This document shows, one piece after another, positions 1 through 8,609 of a stretch of 20,387 bases of DNA (position 1 is its first letter; each line of letters opens with the position of its first letter). Under the pieces are notes generated by a model. It had not been told where the DNA came from and searched no databases. It was given only the letters and a program-made list of their open reading frames with translations. The translations under genes were made by a program, and so were the position numbers. Origin of the DNA: an uncultured Lachnospiraceae bacterium (GTDB lineage: Bacteria > Bacillota_A > Clostridia > Lachnospirales > Lachnospiraceae); NCBI GenBank assembly GCA_910585355.1, contig CAJUDN010000047.1, forward strand, positions 3,802-24,188. Reading direction: 5' to 3'.

Positions 1-228
1 GGCACTCCTTCGGCGTTCCCTCGGCTGTGGGGCTTTCGCCCCATAGCATCTTCCAAGAAGAAGGCTCTCACAAGTAACCTTGTTTCGCCTTCTTCTGACT
101 CTTTCTACTCCGTCGGATGGCAGCCGATGGCACTCCTTCGGCGTTCCCTCGGCTGTGGGGCTTTCGCCCCATAGCATCTTCCAGAAACAGGCGTACGGGA
201 AAGCGAGCTTTCCCGTACGCCTGTTTCT
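1..228. repeat. Modular structured repeat, two units downstream of spoIVB
   Basis: Bases 1-55 and 129-183 are identical over 55 bp. Each copy is followed by a different inverted repeat: arms 56-65/87-96 after copy 1 and arms 183-204/207-228 after copy 2. Both hairpins start with AGAA and share the AGGC core but differ inside. Within the module, 156-161/166-171 form a GC-rich stem whose loop is GAAA on the minus strand, and CAGCCGA (121-127) can pair with TCGGCTG (149-155). The 32-bp spacer 97-128 links the units. No gene is credible here. The array starts at the window edge and probably continues to the left. It could be a dispersed structured repeat or a degenerate mobile element; its function is unknown. 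Confidence 0.8.
183..228 (-). terminator. Perfect 22-bp hairpin after spoIVB, possible terminator
   Basis: Arms 183-204 and 207-228 are perfectly complementary with a 2-base centre, 17 bp past the spoIVB stop. On the minus strand no long T run follows (only TTTCT inside the arm), so it is not a textbook intrinsic terminator. It may stop transcription, protect the spoIVB 3' end, or simply be part of the repeat that it belongs to. Confidence 0.45.
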
Positions 229-245
229 TCCATCTGCTGCCCGGC

Positions 246-1523
246 TCAATGCGAGAGCATATTTTCAATAAATATCCCATATCCTTTTGTTGAATCTTGG
301 ATGAAGACATGTGTTACGGCCCCAATTAATTTCCAATCTTGTATAATAGGGCTGCCGCTCATTCCCTGTACGATTCCTCCGGTGAGCTGTAGTAGTTCTT
401 CGTCTGTTACCTGAATCACCATCCCTTTATTCTTCTGAAGACTTGAGTAATCCACTTTCTGAATTTCAATTTCATAGTCTTTCACCTCCCCTGATACGTC
501 GCTTCTGATAAATGCCTGCCCTTTGTGTACGTCCTGGCGAAAACCCACCGGAATGGCCTGGGACTGGACGGCCTCTTTGAATTTTTCGTTGACGGTTCCA
601 AAAATTCCTTCGTCCGTATTGGCCGCCACCTCTCCCAGCTTTGTTCCTTTTCCATAATAGATCACTCCGGACATTACTCCGGGTTTTCCGGACGCGCCCT
701 TCTCTATCCCAAGAATCTGTGTCTCATACAGCTCCCCGTCCTCAATGTCCACTAGCATCCCCGTGTCACTGTCACTGATTCCATGGCCCAGGGCGCCGAA
801 GGAACCGTTTAAATCCACGTACGTTACTGTACCGATTCCCTGAGTATCATCCCGGACCCAGGCGCCCAGCTTATAAGTGCCGTCTTCCGCGTGAACAGGG
901 TTTAAGTCAATTTTCATAACCTCACCGTCTCTTCGCACCTCAAGCTGTACGGCGTTTCCATTACAGGCATTGACCGCTGATATTAAATCGTTTTTGTCGT
1001 TCATCTCCTGACCGTTGACTTTTTCAATATAGTCTCCGGACTTCAATATTCCAAATGCCGGCTCCACCACATTTCCGGCATCGTTTACAATCTCACCGGT
1101 ACCGATTACCATAATCCCTTTGGATTTCAGATAGATTCCCACCGGAGTTCCGCAGGGAACAGCGTACATGCCATCCACCACATCCACCTGAATGTCCTTC
1201 ATGCGGATGATTCCGAAAAGCTTCATTCCCACCTGATAGCTTCCCTCGGACGCCCCATACATGGAAACCGGTTCCGCCGCCTGAAGGCGAACCTTTCCCG
1301 CGGGGATATTGGATGAATTTCCCAGAACCACCTCTTCGCTTTCGCTCTCTAACGTCACTCCGGGCGGCAGGGAAAAATGGAAAATTTCTTCTTCACTTAC
1401 CACAAGATTCAATCGGTCCGGCACTGCATGCTGCATATAGATCCATGCAAGCGCACCTGTTAAAAACAGTGAAACCCAGAAAATGCCGACTAGTATCTTA
1501 TGCAGCCTTTCCTTTCTTGTCAC
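246..1523 (-). CDS. spoIVB: SpoIVB, sporulation signalling serine protease (S55)
   Basis: SpoIVB is secreted from the forespore into the intermembrane space, where it cleaves SpoIVFA and so releases the SpoIVFB protease that activates pro-sigma-K. The 425-residue product matches the B. subtilis length (426). It has one N-terminal membrane segment (about residues 9-30), a PDZ domain (about 124-208) and the S55 peptidase domain. The catalytic triad appears intact: His247 in GALGH, Asp374 in VTDEE and Ser389 in GMSGSP, each offset by 11 from the B. subtilis residues. The start is a GTG with GAGGAGG seven bases upstream; a TTG 64 codons earlier lacks a ribosome site. It lies behind the recN terminator, so it needs its own promoter, but no clear sigma-F or sigma-G site was found. 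spo0A would usually follow to the left. Confidence 0.95.
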   Translation of the reverse strand: MTRKERLHKILVGIFWVSLFLTGALAWIYMQHAVPDRLNLVVSEEEIFHFSLPPGVTLESESEEVVLGNSSNIPAGKVRLQAAEPVSMYGASEGSYQVGMKLFGIIRMKDIQVDVVDGMYAVPCGTPVGIYLKSKGIMVIGTGEIVNDAGNVVEPAFGILKSGDYIEKVNGQEMNDKNDLISAVNACNGNAVQLEVRRDGEVMKIDLNPVHAEDGTYKLGAWVRDDTQGIGTVTYVDLNGSFGALGHGISDSDTGMLVDIEDGELYETQILGIEKGASGKPGVMSGVIYYGKGTKLGEVAANTDEGIFGTVNEKFKEAVQSQAIPVGFRQDVHKGQAFIRSDVSGEVKDYEIEIQKVDYSSLQKNKGMVIQVTDEELLQLTGGIVQGMSGSPIIQDWKLIGAVTHVFIQDSTKGYGIFIENMLSH

Positions 1524-1703
1524 GGCAAAACCTCCTCGTCTATATTGATTCTGCCCTGTTTTTATCCGCTTGATTCTTCCGGATCGTTTGCTTCGATCGT
1601 CTGTTCCGGCTGCTCTGGCTATCCCCGGGGCCATCCGTCCGGAAAACCCGGACAGATGATGCGGCATTTTCCTTTCCGCCGTACCGCGATCCTGAGCGGA
1701 GCG
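1524..1703 (-). other. Structured spoIVB leader, no promoter recognised
   Basis: This 180-bp stretch upstream of the spoIVB GTG contains an 11-bp hairpin with one imperfect pair (1632-1642/1648-1658, five-base loop) and a smaller GATCG/CGATC stem (1582-1586/1594-1598). The frame stays open through it, but there is no start codon with a ribosome site. I looked for sigma-G (TGMATA, CATAMTA) and sigma-A boxes and saw no pair at acceptable spacing. Confidence 0.4.
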
Positions 1704-1744
1704 TTTTTTGTGCAATAGGGCTCACTTTCCTATTGCACAAAAAA
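1704..1744. repeat. Perfect 16-bp inverted repeat between recN and spoIVB
   Basis: TTTTTTGTGCAATAGG at 1704-1719 is perfectly complementary to 1729-1744 around a 9-base centre. Its right-hand A run (1739-1744) is also the T tract of the recN terminator on the minus strand, so the two hairpins share those six bases. It may reinforce termination, be a decayed element end, or be a processing signal. Confidence 0.6.
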
Positions 1745-1771
1745 GGAGAGGGCAGTGATTGGCTCCTCTCC
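1739..1771 (-). terminator. Intrinsic terminator of the nusB-recN operon
   Basis: On the minus strand GGAGAGG (1771-1765) pairs with CCTCTCC (1751-1745) around a 13-base loop and is followed directly by six T residues. It sits 32 bp beyond the recN stop and closes the long housekeeping operon. Confidence 0.75.
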
Positions 1772-1802
1772 TAGTATGTGACCATTTTCTTTTTTCACCC
1801 TG

Positions 1803-3479
1803 TCATTTTTTCGCAGTTACTTTCCATTCATTCGCCAGTCGTTTCATTTCTCTGGCGCTTTCCCTTACCTTATCTGTTACCTCCGCTCCGGACAGAATCC
1901 TGGAAAGTTCTTCAATCTCCTCCGCCTCCTTTAAGCGGCAGATTCTGGTAATGGTTTTCCCATCTTCCACGTCCTTTTTAATTTCAAAATGCGTATCTGC
2001 CATGGCGGCAATCTGCGGAAGATGAGTGATGCATAACACCTGATGCCTTTTTGCAATATAAGAAAGCCGCTCTGACACCTTTTGCGCCGTCCGCCCGCTG
2101 ATGCCCGTATCGATCTCATCAAAAATCAGTGTAGGAATGTCATCCGTATCGGCCAGAACCGTCTTGATCGCCAGCATGATTCTGGAAAGCTCGCCGCCGG
2201 ACGCAACCTCGAAAAGGGGCTTTGGCGGAATACTGCCTGGATTGGTGGAAATTAAAAACTCCGCTTCGTCGAAGCCCTGGGCTGAAAAATGCCCCAGGCG
2301 CCGAAGTTCAATTTTAAAATCCACATGAAGGAAATTTAGATCCAGTAGCTCTGCTGTGATTCTCTCCTCCAAAATTTTTGCCGCCTTTTGCCGTCTTTCA
2401 GAAAGCTCCCCGCAAATCTCTTCCATAAAAGCCTCCTGGCGTTTAAAGTCAAGCTTTACCTCCGCCGCCAGCTCATCATAGTGTTCCAGCTCCGACAGCC
2501 GTTTCTTTTTCTCCTCCAGATTTAAAAGAACGGCTTCCTCTGTTTTTCCGTACTTTGCCATAAGACCGCGCACAAAGTCCAGCCTTTCTTCTGTTTCTTT
2601 AAATTCTTCCTCATTGAACTCCATTCCATTCATATAATCTGAAATGGATCTGTTTAAATCGTTTAAAATACTTTCCGCGTCAGAAAGCCCTTCCAGAATT
2701 TCCCTTAAATTTTCATCATAGGACACTACGCTTTCCACATTTCTCACAGCCCGGCCAATGGTCTCGCCGTCCACAGCCTCATAGGCTTCCTGCATACACT
2801 GGATAATTTTCTGCCCATGGGAAAATTTCCGGTATCTGGCTGAAAGCTCTTCCTCTTCTCCCGGACGAATTCCCGCCTGTTCAATTTCTTCAATTTCAAA
2901 CCGCAGGAAATCAGCCTCCCTCTTTCTCCCTTCCTCGTCCAGGGAAAAGCCCGCAAGCTTTTCTTTTAACTCCAGATAGCGCCGATATCCGTCCGCCGTC
3001 TGCTTCTTTAGATTTTCTGTTTCACTCCGGGAATATTCGTCCAGAATTTCCAGATGTTTTTGCCTGTGAAGAAGTGACTGATGTTCATGCTGTCCATGAA
3101 TATCCAGAAGAAGGCCGGTAACCGCCCGAAGGCGCGATGCTGTCACCGTCTCATCATTGATACGGCTTACGCTTCTGGCCTGTGTGATTTTTCTTGAAAC
3201 AATAAGAGTATTTTCCTCATCCAAAACAATGTCCAGGCTTTTTAGCGCCTGTCTTTTCTTTTCATCCTCCACAGAAAAGATGAGCTCCACATAGGCGTTC
3301 TCCTCCCCCCGGCGGATCATATCCTTTGATGTTTTTCCTCCAAGCGCCAGTCCAATGGAACCGATAATAATGGACTTTCCTGCACCGGTTTCTCCGGTCA
3401 ATATGTTTAAGCCCTCGGCAAATTCCACCTCGGCCTTTTCAATCAGGGCCAGATTTTTTACATGTAAGCCAAGCAGCAT
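1803..3479 (-). CDS. recN: DNA repair ATPase RecN
   Basis: RecN is an SMC-like ATPase recruited early to double-strand breaks, helping to tether DNA ends during RecA-dependent recombination. The 558-residue protein shows the expected order: Walker A GETGAGKS (29-36), the conserved HGQHEHQSL stretch (128-136), a charged coiled-coil middle (about 150-380), the ABC signature ASGGELS (426-432), Walker B LIFDEIDTG (451-459) and the H-loop THLPQ (485-489). All are intact and the length is normal for the family. ATG has GAGGTG seven bases upstream. It starts 15 bp after argR, as in many Firmicutes, and is the last gene of the operon, followed by an intrinsic terminator. Confidence 0.97.
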   Translation of the reverse strand: MLLGLHVKNLALIEKAEVEFAEGLNILTGETGAGKSIIIGSIGLALGGKTSKDMIRRGEENAYVELIFSVEDEKKRQALKSLDIVLDEENTLIVSRKITQARSVSRINDETVTASRLRAVTGLLLDIHGQHEHQSLLHRQKHLEILDEYSRSETENLKKQTADGYRRYLELKEKLAGFSLDEEGRKREADFLRFEIEEIEQAGIRPGEEEELSARYRKFSHGQKIIQCMQEAYEAVDGETIGRAVRNVESVVSYDENLREILEGLSDAESILNDLNRSISDYMNGMEFNEEEFKETEERLDFVRGLMAKYGKTEEAVLLNLEEKKKRLSELEHYDELAAEVKLDFKRQEAFMEEICGELSERRQKAAKILEERITAELLDLNFLHVDFKIELRRLGHFSAQGFDEAEFLISTNPGSIPPKPLFEVASGGELSRIMLAIKTVLADTDDIPTLIFDEIDTGISGRTAQKVSERLSYIAKRHQVLCITHLPQIAAMADTHFEIKKDVEDGKTITRICRLKEAEEIEELSRILSGAEVTDKVRESAREMKRLANEWKVTAKK

Positions 3480-3494
3480 GCAATCACCTCAATT

Positions 3495-3944
3495 CTATTC
3501 GACAATAATTTTCTTTAATTTATCCATCAAAAGAATGGTGTCATCCACGGAACGCACAGCGCACATAATGGTATTATCCCCTGCCACACATCCCACAATT
3601 TCATGGAAGCCGATCACATCCAGCGCCTCGGCCACAGCCATGGCCATACCGGATACGGTCTTAATCACCAGGATATTCTGAGCCATGTCCATGGAGACAA
3701 AACAATCTCTCAGGATCCGGATATATTTCTCTCCAAAGTCCCTGTGAAGCTGCATGACCGCATAGCACTGGCGGCCGTTGTCCCTTTGTACCTTTGTGAG
3801 TTTCAATTCCCGGATATCTCTGGAAACTGTCGCCTGAGTCACGTGATATCCGGCCTCTTTTAAACGCGCCGCCAGCTCCTCCTGGGTCTCAATCTGATAC
3901 TTTCCGATCAACTCTACAATCTTACTGTGTCTGTCCACTTTCAT
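3495..3944 (-). CDS. argR: Arginine repressor ArgR/AhrC
   Basis: ArgR is a hexameric transcription factor that, with arginine bound, represses arginine synthesis genes and can activate catabolic ones. The 149 residues carry the N-terminal winged helix (about 1-65), with the recognition motif TVSRDIREL (39-47), and a C-terminal oligomerisation and arginine-binding domain (about 80-149) containing GCVAGDNTIM (118-127), where the conserved Asp pair region binds arginine. Length matches AhrC (149). Start ATG has AGAGG upstream with normal spacing. It lies 28 bp after nadK and 15 bp before recN. No arginine biosynthesis gene is in the window, so its targets must be elsewhere. Confidence 0.96.
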   Translation of the reverse strand: MKVDRHSKIVELIGKYQIETQEELAARLKEAGYHVTQATVSRDIRELKLTKVQRDNGRQCYAVMQLHRDFGEKYIRILRDCFVSMDMAQNILVIKTVSGMAMAVAEALDVIGFHEIVGCVAGDNTIMCAVRSVDDTILLMDKLKKIIVE

Positions 3945-3972
3945 GCCAAATACCTCTTTCCCTGTTTCCCTT

Positions 3973-4821
3973 TTATGCGTTATACATCTTGTGCTTCAAA
4001 ATATCCAAAAATGAACGGCTGTCCAGCTTGATGACCCGCGTCACCGTCTGTGCTCTTTCCACTTCAATATAATCTCCTGGTTCCAGTAAAACCCTGGTGT
4101 CGCCGTCAAAAACCGCATTCTGCTTTCCCTGGTTTTCGGCAGAAATCTCAATCCGGATACGGCTTTCCGGTCCCAGCACAATGGTACGGGAAGTCAGCGT
4201 ATGGGGACATATCGGCGTCAAAATCAGAAGCTTTCCGTCCGGCTGGGCGATGGGTCCCCCCGCAGATAAGTTATAGGCCGTGGAACCGGTGGGAGTCGCC
4301 ACCAGCATTCCGTCCGCGCTGTATTCGTATAAAAACTGGCCGTCCACATAAATCTTAAATTTCAGGATTCGCAGATCGCCTTCTCTTGTCATAACAATAT
4401 CGTTTAAGGCAATGTCCTCCGTCACCATCTCCCCCTGATGATAGGCGCACCCCTTTAACATCATCCGCTCTTCCACCTGATAGCGGTTTAAAAGCAGCGC
4501 ATCCAAAAGCTCTCTGATATCGCCTTCTCTGCTGATCTGGGTCAGATATCCCAGACCTCCAAGGTTCATTCCGATGATAGGAAGGCCGCTTCCTGCCAAA
4601 TCCCTGGCCGCCCGGATAAGAGTCCCGTCTCCGCCCAAGGTGATTACACATTCCGTCCCATCCGGAATATCTGATATAGCTGTGTACCTGCGTCCTTTAT
4701 GAAATTCTCCGCTGGAGGCCCGGCAAACCCCTCCGCGGCTTTCCAAATATTCTTCTATGACCTGCCTAACGGCCTTATGTCCATCCTTTTCTTCATTTAC
4801 GATGATGTAAAAATTTTCCAT
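3973..4821 (-). CDS. nadK: NAD kinase
   Basis: NAD kinase phosphorylates NAD+ to NADP+ in the cytoplasm. The 282-residue product has the signature GGDGT (63-67), the NLGGLGYLT segment (86-94), an Asn-Asp pair in ALNDIV (around 139-141) and the conserved GSTAYNLSAGGP stretch (179-190). The open frame continues 37 codons upstream, but ATG at 4821 has a G-rich ribosome site (GGGGGCAGG) and gives a product starting MENFYIIVN, which fits the family; the upstream extension does not. This start leaves 141 bp after tlyA, holding only a weak GGCTGA/TCAGCC stem. It belongs to the nusB-recN operon. Confidence 0.95.
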   Translation of the reverse strand: MENFYIIVNEEKDGHKAVRQVIEEYLESRGGVCRASSGEFHKGRRYTAISDIPDGTECVITLGGDGTLIRAARDLAGSGLPIIGMNLGGLGYLTQISREGDIRELLDALLLNRYQVEERMMLKGCAYHQGEMVTEDIALNDIVMTREGDLRILKFKIYVDGQFLYEYSADGMLVATPTGSTAYNLSAGGPIAQPDGKLLILTPICPHTLTSRTIVLGPESRIRIEISAENQGKQNAVFDGDTRVLLEPGDYIEVERAQTVTRVIKLDSRSFLDILKHKMYNA

Positions 4822-4962
4822 ATGCCTGCCCCCGCAGTGATTTAACATAACGATTCTGCCATACGCTTCCTGTCCGCTGTTAACAGTCATATTCGTCCAT
4901 CGGCAAGGTGGGCTTAAACGACGGGCGAACAAAATAAGGAAGTCTGGCTGAATACAACCCAG

Positions 4963-5772
4963 TCAGCCCGCCAGTGCCTCATGGGCCTTCTCCACAATTT
5001 CCCTGGCCTGTATGCCGTCATTTAAGAACGTCGTCCCCTCCATATGATTCTTAAGATGCAGAAGATACTCAATGTTTCCCTCCGGCCCCTTAATGGGGGA
5101 AAACTCCAGATGCTGCGCCTCAAACCCGATGCTGCCCGCAAAAGCCGCCACCTTCTCAATAACCTCAAGATGAACGGACTTCTCCCGCACGACGCCCTTT
5201 TTCCCAACCTTTTCCCGCCCGGCCTCAAACTGCGGCTTAATCAGGCAGACCACCTCACCGTCCGGTTCCATTAACGCCTTCACCGCCCCCAGAACTTTGG
5301 TGAGGGAAATAAAGGACACGTCAATGGACACAAACCGGATTTTATCGGCGACGCTCTCCGGCGTCACATACCGGATATTGGTCTTTTCCATACAGACGAC
5401 CCGCTCATCATTTCTTAACTTCCACGCAAGCTGCCCATGGCCCACATCCACAGCGTACACCTTCACCGCGCCGTTTTGCAGCATACAGTCGGTAAAGCCT
5501 CCGGTAGAAGCCCCCACATCCATGCAGATTTTTCCTTCCAGCGTCACGCCAAAACAGGTCATGGCCTTTTCCAGCTTAAGGCCTCCGCGGCTCACATATT
5601 TTAATGTGCTTCCCCGCACCTCAATCTGTACGGTCTCCGGAAAAGAAGCGCCCGCCTTGTCCTCCTTCTGGCCGTCCACATAGACGATTCCTGACATGAT
5701 CACCGCCTTCGCCTTTTCCCTGGATTCCGCCAGATTCCGCTTCACCAAAAGCACATCTAACCGTTCCTTCAT
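4963..5772 (-). CDS. tlyA: TlyA family rRNA methyltransferase / hemolysin-like (YqxC)
   Basis: TlyA-family proteins are SAM-dependent 2'-O-ribose methyltransferases of rRNA; some were first described as haemolysins. This 269-residue protein has an N-terminal S4 RNA-binding domain (about 1-60) and an RrmJ/FtsJ-type fold with the SAM loop DVGASTGGF (85-93). A likely K-D-K-E catalytic tetrad is visible at K66, D151, K179 and E235. Its ATG overlaps the dxs stop as ATGA, which suggests translational coupling. The Firmicutes ortholog is annotated yqxC and commonly sits in this dxs-tlyA-nadK-argR-recN order. The exact rRNA site modified in this organism is not known from sequence. Confidence 0.93.
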   Translation of the reverse strand: MKERLDVLLVKRNLAESREKAKAVIMSGIVYVDGQKEDKAGASFPETVQIEVRGSTLKYVSRGGLKLEKAMTCFGVTLEGKICMDVGASTGGFTDCMLQNGAVKVYAVDVGHGQLAWKLRNDERVVCMEKTNIRYVTPESVADKIRFVSIDVSFISLTKVLGAVKALMEPDGEVVCLIKPQFEAGREKVGKKGVVREKSVHLEVIEKVAAFAGSIGFEAQHLEFSPIKGPEGNIEYLLHLKNHMEGTTFLNDGIQAREIVEKAHEALAG

Positions 5773-7649
5773 GAATCCTGCCGCTCCTTATCCAAATATT
5801 CCTCAAAAATCCGCCGAATGACAGAATCACTGTCAATTCCGAGCATTTCCCTTAGTGCCGACACATTTCCATGCTCCACATAGGCATCCGGAAGAGCGAT
5901 CTGGATAACTCTGACATCCGGATAATGTTCATGAATGTACCTGGTGGCGCACATTCCCATTCCGCCCCGCAGAACATTCTCTTCCATAGTCACAATGAGC
6001 CTGTGGCTCCTGCAGAGCCTATCCACCATCTCCGTATCCAGTGGCTTCACGAACCTGGCGTTCACCAGAGTACAAGAATAGCCCTTGCTCTTAAGCTTGT
6101 CCCTCACATGCTCTCCGGTGCTGACCATACTGCCAAGGGCAAACAGGGCAATGCCCTCTTCCTCATAAAGCATTTCTGATTTTCCGTACTCCACCGAAGC
6201 CGTAAATTCCAAAAGCCCCCTGTAGGCCTCTCCCCTGGGGTATCGGATAGCTAAAGGTCCGTCAAACTTCACGCCAAATTCCAGCATCGACTGAAGCTCC
6301 CAAAAATTTTTCGGGGCCATGATGCTCATACCGGGCACCAGACTTAGAAATGAAATGTCAAAGATACCCTGATGGGTTTCCCCATCGCTTCCCACAAGGC
6401 CTGCCCTGTCAATCGCAAAAAGCACCGGAAGCTCCTGAATACAAACATCGTGGAGCACCTGGTCGTATCCTCTCTGCAAAAAGGAGGAATACACCGCCAC
6501 CACAGGCTTTAAGCCTGCGGACGCCATCCCCGCCGCCGCGGTAACCGCATGGGCCTCGGCGATTCCCACATCAAAAAAACGTTCCGGAAACTCCTTTGAA
6601 AACTTTGTAAGCCCTGTCCCGTCCGGCATAGCCGCCGTAATGGCCACAAGCCCGGGATTCTCTCTTCCAAGCTCGCATATCTTTTTGGAAAATACGTCCG
6701 TATAGCTGGGATATACCTTCTCCTTTAAAGATTTTCCCGTTGCAATATCAAAGGGATCCACACCGTGGAATCTGGACGGATTATTTTCCGCCGGACCATA
6801 TCCCTTTCCCTTTTTGGTGATGACATGAACAAGGACCGCATGGCGTACCCGTCTCGCTTCCTTAAAAACCTGGACCATTTCTTTTACATTATGACCGTCT
6901 ACCGGGCCAAGATAAGTGATTCCCATGTCCTCAAAAAGCATTCCCGGCACCAGAAACTGCTTAATTCCATTCTTTGCCAGATATAGGCCATAGGACAGGC
7001 TCTTTCCCACCACTGGAATGGAACTTAGGGCCTTATCCACGCCTTTTTTTAAATCAGCGTAGCTCTCTCTTGTGCGGACGCTTCCGAGGTATCTGGACAT
7101 GCCGCCCACATTTTTTGAGATGGACATTTCATTGTCGTTTAAAATAATAATGAAATTTTTCTTCATCTGGGCCGCGTTATTTAACGCCTCATAGGCCATT
7201 CCTCCAGTGAGAGCGCCGTCTCCGATCACAGATATCACTGCATAATCTTCCCCCAGAATTTCCCTGGCCTGGGCAATTCCCAGACCTGCCGAAATGGAAG
7301 TAGAGCTGTGCCCGGTGTCGAAAGCATCATAGGGGCTTTCCTTCCTCTTCGGGAATCCGCTCATGCCGCCGAACTGCCTCAGGTCATCGAATCCGTCTTT
7401 TCTTCCGCTCAGCAGTTTATGGGTATAGGACTGATGACCCACATCCCAGATAATTTTATCCTTTGGAAGATCAAAAGCCAGGTGGAGGGCCATGGTCAGC
7501 TCCACTACTCCCAGATTGGAGGCCAGATGCCCTCCGGTACGGCTGATCTTTTCCAGCAAAAACTGGCGGATTTCCTTTGCCAGCACCGGATACTCCTCTT
7601 CCTTCAATTTCCTGATATCGGAAGATTGTTCCATTCTTTCCAGAAGCAT
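5769..7649 (-). CDS. dxs: 1-deoxy-D-xylulose-5-phosphate synthase
   Basis: DXS condenses pyruvate and glyceraldehyde 3-phosphate, using thiamine diphosphate, as the first step of the MEP isoprenoid pathway; the product also feeds thiamine and pyridoxal synthesis. Visible features are the conserved GGHLASNLG histidine (H41), DVGHQSYTHK (69-78), the thiamine-diphosphate motif GDGALTGG (143-150) with NN at 157-158, and the C-terminal transketolase-like domain. A frame-extending ATG lies at 7673, but AAAGGAG precedes the ATG at 7649 by ten bases and nothing suitable precedes the first, so I chose 7649 (626 residues, family about 620-635). It follows ispA by 66 bp and overlaps tlyA by four bases. 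Having ispA and dxs together couples pathway entry with prenyl chain elongation. Confidence 0.95.
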   Translation of the reverse strand: MLLERMEQSSDIRKLKEEEYPVLAKEIRQFLLEKISRTGGHLASNLGVVELTMALHLAFDLPKDKIIWDVGHQSYTHKLLSGRKDGFDDLRQFGGMSGFPKRKESPYDAFDTGHSSTSISAGLGIAQAREILGEDYAVISVIGDGALTGGMAYEALNNAAQMKKNFIIILNDNEMSISKNVGGMSRYLGSVRTRESYADLKKGVDKALSSIPVVGKSLSYGLYLAKNGIKQFLVPGMLFEDMGITYLGPVDGHNVKEMVQVFKEARRVRHAVLVHVITKKGKGYGPAENNPSRFHGVDPFDIATGKSLKEKVYPSYTDVFSKKICELGRENPGLVAITAAMPDGTGLTKFSKEFPERFFDVGIAEAHAVTAAAGMASAGLKPVVAVYSSFLQRGYDQVLHDVCIQELPVLFAIDRAGLVGSDGETHQGIFDISFLSLVPGMSIMAPKNFWELQSMLEFGVKFDGPLAIRYPRGEAYRGLLEFTASVEYGKSEMLYEEEGIALFALGSMVSTGEHVRDKLKSKGYSCTLVNARFVKPLDTEMVDRLCRSHRLIVTMEENVLRGGMGMCATRYIHEHYPDVRVIQIALPDAYVEHGNVSALREMLGIDSDSVIRRIFEEYLDKERQDS

Positions 7650-7715
7650 GTCAATCTTACTCCTTTGTTCCATCCATTATTTTGTAATAGCCAAGATACC
7701 TTTCGGACTGTCACA

Positions 7716-8609
7716 TTATTTTTCCCTGGTCACCAGCATTTCCACCAGTTCTACAAGAAAGGGATTCTGCCCGGACAGATCTGCCAGCCGTTTGACTGCC
7801 CTGTCAGAGATCTCCTTCACATCCATTTTTGCCTTATCCAGTCCTTCCAGTGTCACATACGTGGTTTTGCTGTTCTTTTCATCACTGAGCGCCGGTTTTC
7901 CAAGTACTTCGGCAGTACTCACCACATCCAGAATATCATCCTGAATCTGAAATGCCAGTCCCACATCAGCAGCAATATTCCTGACTTCCAGAAGCTCTTC
8001 TGCGGAAGCCTTCGCCAGGGCTGCGCCTATCATCATGGATGCCTCCAAAAGCGCTCCCGTCTTCAGCCTGTAAATAAAGCCCAGCTGCTCCTTCGATACG
8101 GCCTTCCCCGTCAATTCCACATCTACGGTCTGTCCGCCGATCATGCCGTAAATTCCCGTCTTTTCCGCCAGAATGCCCATAGCCTGTCCCACGGCCCCCG
8201 CATCGGCTCCCATGGAAAGGGCCTTGGCCGCGGTCTCAAAGGCAAAAATCATCAGGGCGTCCCCAGCCAGCACCGCCATGTCATAGCCGTATACCTTCCA
8301 TGTGGTAGGTTTTCCCCGGCGCAGATCATCATTATCCATACAGGGCAGATCATCATGAATGAGTGATGCGGTATGAATCATTTCAATGGCCGCCATAAAA
8401 GGCTCAATTTCCTTTCCCTTTCCGCCGAACATCCGGTAAGTTTCCCGCATCAGCAGCGGACGCAGGCGCTTGCCGCCTGCCTTCACACTGTAATTCATAG
8501 CCTCAAAAATCGTTTTCTGACAGCCTTCCTCCAAAGGCAGAAAGGAGTACACAACAGCCTCCGTCTCCTTCACGGCCTGGTTTAATTTTTCTTTAAAATT
8601 GGCTTCCAT
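7716..8609 (-). CDS. ispA: Polyprenyl (farnesyl) diphosphate synthase
   Basis: This enzyme elongates dimethylallyl diphosphate with isopentenyl diphosphate, probably to farnesyl diphosphate (or geranylgeranyl diphosphate). The two aspartate-rich motifs are intact: DDLPCMD (86-92) and QDDILD (223-228), with GGKRLRP (45-51) upstream. The 297-residue length matches B. subtilis IspA (YqiD). The frame opens eight codons earlier directly after the xseB stop, but ATG at 8609 has GGAGG six bases upstream. That ribosome site lies inside the second copy of a tandem duplication described separately. Product chain length cannot be settled by eye. Confidence 0.94.
   Translation of the reverse strand: MEANFKEKLNQAVKETEAVVYSFLPLEEGCQKTIFEAMNYSVKAGGKRLRPLLMRETYRMFGGKGKEIEPFMAAIEMIHTASLIHDDLPCMDNDDLRRGKPTTWKVYGYDMAVLAGDALMIFAFETAAKALSMGADAGAVGQAMGILAEKTGIYGMIGGQTVDVELTGKAVSKEQLGFIYRLKTGALLEASMMIGAALAKASAEELLEVRNIAADVGLAFQIQDDILDVVSTAEVLGKPALSDEKNSKTTYVTLEGLDKAKMDVKEISDRAVKRLADLSGQNPFLVELVEMLVTREK

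Noticed and set aside
68..310. Short open frames over the left-end repeat on both strands
   Set aside because: They follow repeat sequence and hairpin arms, have no ribosome sites and give low-complexity basic peptides.
1524..1715. 64-residue N-terminal extension of SpoIVB
   Set aside because: It starts at TTG without a ribosome site and is Arg/Lys/Gly rich; the GTG at 1523 has GAGGAGG and gives the standard length.
4822..4932. 37-residue N-terminal extension of NAD kinase
   Set aside because: No ribosome site and no family resemblance; ATG at 4821 fits both.
7308..8366. 352-codon open frame on the plus strand
   Set aside because: It lies antisense to dxs and ispA, has no protein-like motif or ribosome site, and its His/Gln/Pro-rich composition is that expected from the reverse strand of these genes.
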